A stretch of 64,000 nucleotides of DNA from Nymphaea colorata (lineage: Eukaryota > Streptophyta > Magnoliopsida > Nymphaeales > Nymphaeaceae), in assembly GCF_008831285.2 (NCBI RefSeq), contig NC_045149.1, positions 18,615,035 through 18,679,034 of the forward strand. Reading direction: 5' to 3'. Position 1 is the first letter of the stretch. Every line of letters begins with the position of its first letter. Made by a program: the position numbers and the translations under genes. Shown one piece after another: positions 54,773 through 64,000 of this stretch. The notes under the pieces were generated by a model. The model was not told the origin of the DNA and made no database searches. It worked only from the letters and a program-made list of their open reading frames with translations.

Positions 54773-56030
54773 ACGATCACCTTCATTCTCTCTCTATAAA
54801 AGTGGCTTTTAAACTGTTCGATCTTCTAAACAGTTAATTAAAGGTTGTGCTTTGTAGCTTTTACCCAATCTAAACCTCTACAAATTAAGTACTAATTTAT
54901 GTAAAGATGTGCTTCGAATCCAATCATAGACAATAAGATAATTTTTCCACCAAGTGTTTCTAGCGATTGATTTGTTTTTTTTACCTAAGGTGCCTTACAA
55001 GACGACATTCTGCGTTTAAAGCTTGTTACGTAATTCAACCGAGTTCATGCTCTCGATTGTGAAAAGGTTTTTTATCTGGACTTTAGGTGGTAATAGTTCT
55101 TAGAACATAAACAGTTCAACCTTTTTCCTCTCTCTCTCTCTCCCCCTTATATATATATATATATATAGTCTCACTAGAGGTGCATTTGAAAGCCAAAAAA
55201 TATTGAATCCACCAACCTGATATGACAGTTAAAATGCAAAAACGTAGAGCATTTGAGTTCGAGTGTCTCTAGAAATTCGTGGATGCTCATGATAGAAGCA
55301 CCAAGCTCAAGCAAGACATCTCACATTGAAAGCAATACAACCAATATTTGTATGAGAGCGTATCGGCCAATACATACTGCCCAATACAATACAAAGCCGA
55401 TACAAAGTTTTTATTTTTATTTTTTTAAGAAATGTTTTATTTTATAATTCAATTAATTACATGTAGCAGTACGTATTTATCAAAAAAATACATACGATGC
55501 ATCGGTAGGCAACCGATGAGGCACCAATATCATCTTATAAGTTGTTGGAGCATTGCTTTACTCCTAAATTAAAATGTTGAAAATGTTCTAAATGATTATT
55601 CTAATGGGCATAGAATAGCTGGTCCAGCTTATGTACCGCGCGGTGAGAACGATGTAATAGGTGATGTATATTAGGCCCACACCTAGCCCCCAAGGCCTTA
55701 TGAGCATGGAAAAGAAAAGGGACTTTGACTCTCACACGGCCGATGATATGAAAATAAAATACTCCTCGCACTTGCCCAGAAAAGGCTAAACCATCAACTC
55801 CATTAATATTAATAGGTGTTCAAATCGTTCATTCATTACAGTTCTAAAGATTGAAATTATTTTTGTTCAATAAGATATATTTAATAAATCAAAAATCACG
55901 ATTAACTTGTGTTAGATGATGGATTTTAATGAAAAGGTGGGTGAAGTTGATGAAATGGGGCATGGAAAATGATGTTTGCCAATTGCCAACTAGAAGGGAA
56001 GAGCGTGGCTTGGGAGGCTGGGGCGTGGGA
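52263..56030. other. intergenic with minisatellite and microsatellites
   Basis: Includes a 37-bp minisatellite (53231-53320), (TA)n at 54741-54769 and 55147-55167. At 54650-54672 a minus-strand GGTTCAAATCC resembles a tRNA B box without a matching A box. No gene recognised. Confidence 0.5.
53231..53320. repeat. 37-bp minisatellite, about 2.4 units
   Basis: CATACATGAGTTCAGTATGA begins units at 53231 and 53268, and a partial unit at 53305. The first two units are identical. Confidence 0.93.
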
Positions 56031-56330
56031 GGCATGGGGCCCCCGCGTGACCCCGTCCTACGTGGACCAAGAGATCCAATCACGAGGGCTGCGGGTCCCA
56101 CGCTCCCATAGCCTCATTCTGGCCACCTAATCCACGTGGACGCATGAGGCCGTCGGTCCCTTCCATCTCTCTGGCTGCCACGTGGCGCGGACAGATATTT
56201 ATAGACCGGGTTTCATTTAAAGGGAGCGGGTCCCATATCAAAATTCCTCGGTTCCACCCACCTTTCTGGATCCAGATCATGACCTCTAGATCCGAAACCG
56301 GCCCGGCGATCGTGACGTGTCGCCCTCAGG
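56031..56330 (+). promoter_or_regulatory. G-box/ABRE-rich promoter-like island without an attached gene
   Basis: A GC-rich island in AT-rich DNA has two palindromic G-boxes, TCCACGTGGA (56131-56140) and GCCACGTGGC (56177-56186). It also has TACGTGG (56059-56065), a TGACGTGT (56313-56320) and a TATTTATAG (56196-56204) just after the second G-box. This spacing is typical of plant ABA- or light-responsive promoters. No recognisable coding sequence follows within 1 kb. Confidence 0.4.
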
Positions 56331-59300
56331 GAGGTCCCAGCAAATAAGATGAAGTTACTAATATGCCCTTCCTTATGGCTTTGACCTGGTTTGAACCGTG
56401 GTGAGTTCAAGTTGCGCCTCTGCTGGGAGACATGGCTGATCGGTTGACTCGGTCTTCACCACTTGGCTCTATCGAGCTGTGTCGCGCATTGGTTCCTGAG
56501 TCCGACATTGTCGAGCCTATCTTGATTTGAACCGAACTGAGCCTAGGTCTGGTTAGAATACTTTTGAAAATTATTGTAAAACTCGGGGTAAATTGTGAAT
56601 TTCAATGAGGTATGTTTTGCTTGGGTCTCACATTTACATGCTTAATATTTTAATAATCAAATTATGGCTTCGATCGTGGCGATTTTTTCGTAATTGGTAA
56701 GGAGAAAATTTAAAAATGGTAATCGAAATTTGATCCACCGTCCACTCGCCTCTTTTTAGGGAGATATTATTAAAATAATGAGTAAAATAATCGGGGGTTT
56801 GCGACCCTTTATGCGCCTCTAACAACTTAATGAGAAACATGACGAAGGGCGAAGACGAAGTAATTAAGACATTTAAATAATTTGATAATTCCAAATTTCC
56901 ATTAATCCTTTTGATCGGAACTCTGACGTTTTAGTAGAAATTTCTATAAAGTTAAATTGATTTTTTTTTCAACTAATAGTTGACATAATTCTAGGAAGTT
57001 AGGATACTAGACGGAATAATTTTTACAATCTATATACAATGAAAAATTAATCGATTATATTAATAAAATAATAACGGCCCTTCTACAGTAGTTTATTTTA
57101 ATTTTTTAATCATCTTGTCAAACCTTTTAGTTCTAACTAATTTGTTCTTTGTTTTTATTATTTTTTTTTTCTCACGGTTTTTTAAGAGAAAATTTTAAAA
57201 TAATCAACCAGGAAGCTCACAATGTTGGGTAGCTGAAAACTCGTTCTTAGCCAAATGAAAAAAAAAATGGATTTTTAAATATTAAATTGGAGAGGACTAA
57301 AATAATCTAACTCTTAAATAAAAAACTTGAGAATTTCGCAATACATGTTATGTCTGTCAAACATAATTCAAAATATAACCTGGGCAGAACTTTTTTTAAA
57401 AAAAGAAAACAATGGAATATTGTTGAGGGAATTTTTAGCCGGTTAAATAAATGTTTAAATCACGTTGTGATCATGTTCACTTCACTGACAAGATTATAGC
57501 CCTTTTAAAAAAATCAGGAGTGAATATATATGAGTCCAATAATGATGATGATTTAGAAACAAGCTAAACAAGCAAACTTCGCTAAGCAACCTTGCATATG
57601 ATATGATTAAATGTAAACATGATTCATGTCCTTTGCTCACAACTGGTAGATACTTTAAGCTTCATCATATTGTTCACTAACACAACATTTTATTATACAT
57701 ATATGTACATATATCATGTAAGATAAAACTTATAGACGTTGACTTTATATAAGAAATGATAGATCGATAATTATATATGTAGATCGTTTTATACCAAATG
57801 TTCAATATGATCATTCAATGATAAAAAGATATTTTACAATCTTATGCGTGAAACTTCTTGATGCTGATATTGTACAAAATAAAACAAGAAACACGTAGAT
57901 TGGGCCAAAAAAAAGCACCAAGAACCCACGTTATATATTAGCAGATGAAAGAAACAAGAACTCATGAAACTGTTTATGGGGAAAAACTGCTAAAATGAGT
58001 GAGAGACGGAGTAGATTAGTATTCAATAGATCTCTCTTCTACATATTGGATGCACCATCTGAAATAGAAGGACTTTCACCAAACTGCCAAAATCTGCCTG
58101 ACATTTGTAAAAAAGATGGGGAACTAACATCATCACTGTCATACTTTATAGTTGAGTGCTTGATTAGGGCAGCTTATATATCTGGGTTCATGCCTTTGCC
58201 TGTAGCTTATAACAGCAAAATATCACAAATAATGGTGTGACTAAGTTCTTTGTGAGGGGAAAAAAAAATCTTGCAGTAAAACATCGAAGACTCTTCTGTG
58301 CAAAAATCTTGGACAAAATATCAGGCTTTACTGTTTTAAGAAGTTAAGAGAGAGAACATAAACAAGATGGTTTCGAAGTTTAAGAGGGTGATATGTCCTG
58401 ATATCTCCAATATAATTTTGGTGTTTGATCAGACTATTTATCTTTCTTGGTTATCTTAAGATTCAGGCCACTTTATCTCTGACAAGATTTTGCTTTCGTT
58501 TAGCTTTGATTTTGGGTGTAAATCCAGAGGAATTGTAGAGGTTTTTTACCTTTTTACTGTCACCTTCTTCAAGGATTTAAAACTGGAATACTCCTGTCTT
58601 TTCCCCAGAGACAGTAGTTTCCTGTTTCAATTGAACATAGCTTAAGCCAACCTCTTTTAACTGAGTGGTGAGGAGATCTTGTTTGATTTTCATATAAAGT
58701 ATCAAACTGAGTTTCTTATCTCAGCTCAAGATTGAGGCATTTTTAACTTGAATTCAAGAGGGATCATAATCTCATTGGAGATTGAGTTGGGTAACATGAT
58801 GGCCCATGTAATGCATAGAAACCAAGCAAAGGAAGGAAATTCAATACAGACAGTAGGAAAAACACAAAAGCAAACTTGACTTTGGTACAAAGTTGGCATG
58901 CCAGCTCTTATCTCACACTAACATGTGACTGATAGAACAGCCCCAGCCATAAGATCAAAAGTGAGGAGGGGCAAATTTGTCATATAAAGTCCAAGGCTTT
59001 GACTGTCTTAGCTCATGCATTCCACAACTATCAATCCATATATGCATTAAATAACAACAATAAGAATAAAGACTAATTTAACTATTTTGTATGCCATCTT
59101 TAAATAGTATAATATTATTCATCATTGTTTTGAATAAAATAACACCACTTATGAAGAACAGGCTAAGATTGGAGTGATTCTTAGAGAGAGAGAGAGAGAG
59201 AAAAAAAAGGAGATGCAGTAAAGTATCCATAAAAAAGAAGCCAAAATGGGAGTTTGGAAGCAGGGAGTCGGCTGAGGGGAGGTGATGATTTTTTGACAGT

Positions 59301-59364
59301 GGCTCAAAGGTTATGGCTTCTGGTAAGGAACACATGCCCCCTCTCTCCCTTCCTCCTTCAAAGC
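56331..59364. other. intergenic region and YUCCA upstream region
   Basis: Strongly AT-rich to about 58900. No gene recognised. The part nearest 59364 presumably holds YUCCA regulatory sequence; a (GA)n run lies at 59184-59202. Confidence 0.5.
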
Positions 59365-59772
59365 TATTTAAACTCCTTCAACCCCTCCCCTTCTTCCTCA
59401 CTCCAATCCCATCCATCTTATTCACTTCTGCTCTCTCTCTCTCTCTTAACTCACTTTGTTTGCTTCTCTCTGTGAGCTACCAAGCAACCAAGACCAAAGA
59501 AAGCCTTCCCCTTCTTCTCTCAACCTCTCCAATCCAAGACTGATCAAAGCAAGAACACCTACATCACCTAAGCTCTCTCTCTTTCTCTGCTACCAATCGA
59601 AACCGACACTCCAAGCTCCAAAAGGATCCTACTTTCTCTGTCCCTCGATCGTTCTCCTGTAAAAGCCAATCAAAACAGCGATACCAATCTCATATTTTAG
59701 AGTACCATCTTAGTTTCTCTCTCTAAAACACCCTGTTCCTACCTAAACAGACGACAGAAACAAGAAGAGAGG
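59365..59772 (+). promoter_or_regulatory. putative core promoter and CT-rich 5' leader of the YUCCA gene
   Basis: TATTTAAA at 59365-59372 is the best TATA candidate. Downstream, 59390-59760 is rich in CTCTCT, typical of plant 5' leaders (e.g. 59431-59447). The leader would be about 370 nt. Confidence 0.45.
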
Positions 59773-61786
59773 ATGGTGCGCATGCCTGACCATTTTCAGC
59801 CGCTGTTCGCCCGTCGCTCAGTATGGGTGAACGGGCCGGTGATAGTAGGTGCCGGGCCGGCGGGGCTGGCGACTGGGGCGTGCCTGAAGCAGCAAGGCGT
59901 GCCGTTCGTGATGCTGGAGAAGGCGGACTGCATCGCCTCCCTGTGGCAGCGCCGCACGTACGACCGCCTGAAGCTGCACCTCCCCAAGCGCTTCTGCGAG
60001 CTCCCTCGCATGCCCTTCCCGCCTCACTACCCTCAGTACCCTTCCAAGCGGCAATTCGTCGAATACTTGGAGAACTACGCCAACGAGTTCGGCATCACCC
60101 CCAACTTCAACACCTGGGTCCAGTCCGCAGTCTACGACGCCACCTGCGGCATCTGGCGAGTCAGGACCTGTCACGTGCAGGGCGGTGCCGCCAACGGTGG
60201 CGGAGAGGTGGAGTACATATGCAAGTGGCTGGTGGTTGCCACCGGCGAGAACGCCGAGAAGGTGGTGCCGGAGATCGATGGGTTGAATGAGAATTTCGGC
60301 GGCAAGGTGATACACGCCTGTGAGTACAAGAGCGGTGAGGAATACAGGGGCAAGAAAGTGTTGGTGGTCGGCTGCGGCAACTCCGGCATGGAAATGAGCC
60401 TGGATTTGTGTGATTTTGACGCGAAGCCGTCGATGGTCGTTAGGAACTCGGTGAGTTCTTGCTTCCTTCTCGTTCGTTTCTGTTTTCTATGGGGAGAACG
60501 TAAAAAGCGAGAGTAAAAAAAACGTGTTTTACTGTTGTCTTTTTCTGGCTTTTCTGAGTTGGTTTTTGCGGGAGTTTTTTTGGTTGACTTTTGTGTTTTT
60601 GCCCATTGGAAATCAAGAAACTGTTCATGTTGATAGCGCTTTGGCTTTTTTGTCAAGTGGGGATTTCTCCTTTTTGCTCTGGGGCTGTTGTGCTTGATTG
60701 GCGTTTCAGAAAAGTTGTCAAATTGGGATCTTCACGTTTTGTCTGCTACGCTTTCTTCGTTTTGAAGATGGATTCATCATGCTCAGGGGAGGCTGATGTG
60801 ATACCTCATAGTTGAAGCATATGAACCATCAATAATTAAATGAAACAAGAACTTTGTTTTCGTGTCTACCTTTACTTTTCACTGTTGGAAGTGCAGATTC
60901 CTCGCTGTGTTCTTTTGTGGGGTTAGCCCACCACTCTCTCTCACCAAAAAAAAAAAAAAGGATCAACTTCATTTTGTTTTTTCGTCTGTGGTTTTCTTTG
61001 GTCATTATTTAATGCATTCAGATGAGCTTCGGCGACTGACTGAGTCTGCTTTTTCTCTGTAAAACAGGTGCATGTTCTACCGAAGGAAATATTTGGAATA
61101 TCCACGTACGTAGTGGCCGCCTTCCTGCTCAGGTGGCTGCCAGTCTGGTTGGTGGACAAGCTCTTGCTGATCTGTGCGTGGTTGGAGCTCGGAAGCATTC
61201 AGAAGTATGGCATCAAACGCCCTGCGATGGGTCCTCTGTATCTAAAGAACACATTGGGAAGGACCCCCGTTTTGGACATTGGTGCTCTAGAGAAGATCAG
61301 GTCCGGAGACATCAGGGTTGTTCCAGGCATAAAAAGGTTTCTGCCTGGGAAGGTGGAGTTTGTCAATGGCGAGACTCTTGATATAGATGCTGTCATACTA
61401 GCCACGGGCTACAAGAGCAATGTCCCCTACTGGCTAAGGGTGAGGATCCATCTTTCATCTTATTTTGTGAACTGGGTTGTCTTCTAAAATGGATTTTAGA
61501 AGAAAATACCAAAAAATAGCAGTTGAAATGTGACTAACTGTTCTTTTTCTTCTGTTGGCAGGAATCTGATTTCTTCTCCAAAACTGGGTTTCCAAAGACA
61601 CCATTCCCAAATGGCTGGAAAGGGAAATCTGGGCTGTATGCTGTTGGGTTCACAAAGAGGGGGCTGTCGGGTGCCTCAATAGATGCAGTTAAAACAGCAC
61701 AAGACATTGCCAAGATGTGGAAAGAAGAAACAAAGCAGACAAAACAGTTCATGCCTCGCCATAGAAGATGCATATCTCAGTTCTGA
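59773..61786 (+). CDS. YUC: YUCCA flavin-containing monooxygenase (indole-3-pyruvate to auxin)
   Basis: Three exons, all phase 0: 59773-60450, 61068-61439, 61562-61786 (TGA). They give 424 residues, the usual YUCCA length. The FAD site GAGPAG is at residues 26-31, the FMO signature [11 protein letters not shown] at 175-185, the NADPH site GCGNSG at 200-205, and the ATGY motif at 338-341. Family blocks [23 protein letters not shown] and [16 protein letters not shown] are intact. YUCCA enzymes convert indole-3-pyruvate to indole-3-acetic acid, the last and rate-limiting step of the main auxin pathway; they act in the cytosol or on the [26 protein letters not shown] and the end RRCISQF point to the YUC3/5/8/9 clade rather than YUC1/4 or 2/6. 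That placement is by recollection of the family and needs a tree. Exon 1 is GC-rich; the gene looks fully functional. Junctions: TCG-GTGAGT, AACAG-GTGCAT, AGG-GTGAGG, GGCAG-GAATCT. Confidence 0.95.
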
Positions 61787-64000
61787 GATCATTCATCAGC
61801 CTCTGTTATTTTGCCTTTCGGGTTAACAACAAAGATATGGTCTGAGACTGAGTGTACATTAAATATGTATCTAAAAAAAAAAAGAAAAAAAGAACGAGGT
61901 ACAGAAACAGCAGCCCGGCCATTGACGTTCAAGTTTTGATAGTAATGTGTCTTCCTGTGTTCTTTGTTTTGTGTTCACAAGTAGAAAGATGTACAGATTT
62001 GGGAGAGAAAAGTATGCAACAAAGAGGCGTGACTCGCTCTCTTTTCTTTCTTTCTTTTTCTCTTGTTTCTGCAAATTTTGTACCATCTCTTAAAGTTCGA
62101 TCACTGAAAGAATAGGGTTTTTTCCTATGTTAACTACCTTCTTAGTTCTCTACATTAATCCTTTGCCTGACGCCATGAGTCGAATCAGATTATGTGTTTG
62201 TCGGTTTATAAAAGCATGGTGAAAAATCCTGAGGTTGGGGCTAACAGAATCTAAGACTTAGCTGTAAACTTCCCTCAGTTTCCATGAATAACGTAAAGAT
62301 TGTTTTTCTTGAATCATCGAAAAGTTACCCCAAGAAGGATGAAGAACTAAGAAAAAAGTTACCAACCTGGGAAAGATTCACTGTGTTTCTTTTCTTTTTT
62401 CTCTTACGTTAAAAACTTCCATTTTCTCATTTTTTTTAGATCTCACCATCTTTTGGTGCTGTCATGTCGTTTTCATTCTGTCCCAACTATTTTTCTCTAC
62501 CATGAAAGTTTCTTCTTATTTTCCACATCATTATAAAGACCCTTCATAGCATATTGATGGGATACCCAAGTACGCTCTCTCTCTCGCCGCTGTAATTTTC
62601 AATCTGTGTTCTCTTTTCTATTTTATCATTCACCAAACGGCGTCCATCCTGAACGCACACATGGGAGAAAACTGCCGCCTTACTCCACCCTTGTTTCTCG
62701 TTTGTAGGAGATGCCCACATTTTTCTATGCCCTCCATATTAATATTCTAAACTTGTACCTGATTTTTTTTTGGCCTATGAACTATTTTATATTCATCATA
62801 GAAAAATAAACACCAGCTTAACAAGTGACTGGTTATTCAAGCTTTCATGTTACAACATTAATATTTAATCTCTATTCCACAGCCACAGGCCTCTCTGTGC
62901 TTGTTATAAATAATAAATAATGAGCTCAGGTTATGCCCTGTTTTTTTTCCTTTTTCTTGGTGAAGTCATGTGAGACAATTTGAAGGTCACATGCCAAGTA
63001 TAGAGGAGGAATTATTTCTATTTCATTTTCATTTTTATTTGTTTTTGGACATTGGGTGTACATATGGCTGCACATGCATGCATGCGAGACCGAATTTTTG
63101 AGCATCATTTACATGAACAGAGAACGATAAATTCTTTTCTTTAGAAGAAAAAATAAGCCTAGGCCTGTACCCACCTTTTATCTTTCTTGGTCACTGGTGT
63201 TACAATATTCCGCTTGAGCTTACACAAGAAGTGACGCCCATGAAAGTCGAACTGTGTACCTGATTATTTGACAGTCACGACTGCCTTCTCTGTTTTACCT
63301 CCAACGCCAAGTTTTCCCGTGAGATCCGTTGAATATTTGATAAATATCATTTCACGACATTTCAATCAAGAGTATGTTTAAAAATCAAGAGCTCTTTGTA
63401 ATTTATTAGAATGATGAAAAAGGGTTCTTCATATTTGTTAATTTCGTGTCAACGTAATTGAATGATTCACAGCTGTTTATGTAAACTTAGCCAATAAACA
63501 AAAAGGGTTGATACTGATGGCTTCACATCACCCTAAGAGGATTTTCATGCCATGCCCTCTAAGTCGATAGGGGTGCCGATAATTACCGGCTGCCTGCGCC
63601 GGGTTGTTTGAATGGTGGAGAAGAACGCTTTTGAGAGATTTTTAGTCTTGACCGTATGCTCCCATTCAAACATGTGGAGAGCGTAGCCCTCTACCAAACT
63701 ATGTCAAAAAACTCCTGTTCTCTAGAATTTATGTCACACCGCTAGGGATGCCTTGAAAAAGAAAGACTTGGACATTCTATCAGCCTCCATCACTGTGCGA
63801 GGCACCACTATCCAGGTTTTTCTATCTTCATCTGGCTGCATGCAAGCATGTCACTGTGTGTGTGTATGTGCATGCTTACATGCCTGTCTGTGTATAGCTT
63901 GCATCAGCCGTGACCGCAGGTTGAATTGTCATTTCCTCCACCATTAACGCTTAGAAGGAGGCAGAAGGATTCATGGCTACCCAACTTATCCTTTTGACAG
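61787..64000. other. YUCCA 3' flank and intergenic sequence
   Basis: The first 150-300 bp probably include the 3' UTR (A-rich at 61871-61893). The rest shows no recognisable gene; 63850-63895 has a short TG-rich stretch. Confidence 0.5.

Noticed and set aside
59818-60315. 165-codon minus-strand frame opposite YUCCA exon 1
   Set aside because: It is a shadow of a GC-rich exon; the YUCCA frame carries all family motifs.

Overview
This is nuclear DNA from a flowering plant. The evidence is a PLS-class pentatricopeptide gene, a plastid import subunit (TIC20), a YUCCA auxin-synthesis enzyme, a DUF1644 zinc-finger gene, GT-AG introns, and many (AT)n, (GA)n and (TG)n tracts. The species cannot be named from the window; a non-grass angiosperm with a repeat-rich genome fits. 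Gene calls rest on reading translations and splice sites by eye.

Layout. About 1-22.6 kb is the gene-dense part. It holds an intronless organellar PPR gene (+, 2469-4547), a DUF1644 gene (+, 12476-13531) with a leader intron of about 3 kb, and, convergent with it, a multi-exon gene (-, 14755 to about 22530). That last gene encodes a PHD finger and a SANT/Myb-like segment of the CHD3/CHR4 type but no chromodomain or SNF2 ATPase. About 22.6-59 kb is mostly repeats and broken sequence. A block of about 5-6 kb occurs twice (A 25.7-31.5 kb, B 42.5-47.4 kb); its central 2-2.5 kb is inverted between copies, with breakpoints at (AT)n tracts. Between the copies lie a decayed, intron-bearing CCT5 (TCP-1 epsilon) pseudogene (-), an intact TIC20-II-type gene (-, 35102-35725), and a solo LTR of about 3.4 kb with a GATAC target-site duplication, sitting 110 bp upstream of the TIC20 start codon. 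The tail of that LTR plus its flank is duplicated again at 40.1-41.1 kb. Small TIR and SINE-like elements and minisatellites fill the rest. At 59.8-61.8 kb (+) is a complete three-exon YUCCA gene.

The genes do not form a pathway or cluster; they are independent plant loci. The items most worth following are the helicase-less CHR4-like protein, the block duplication with an inverted core, and the solo LTR in the TIC20 promoter. I found no CRISPR array, rRNA gene, intact tRNA gene or intact autonomous transposon.
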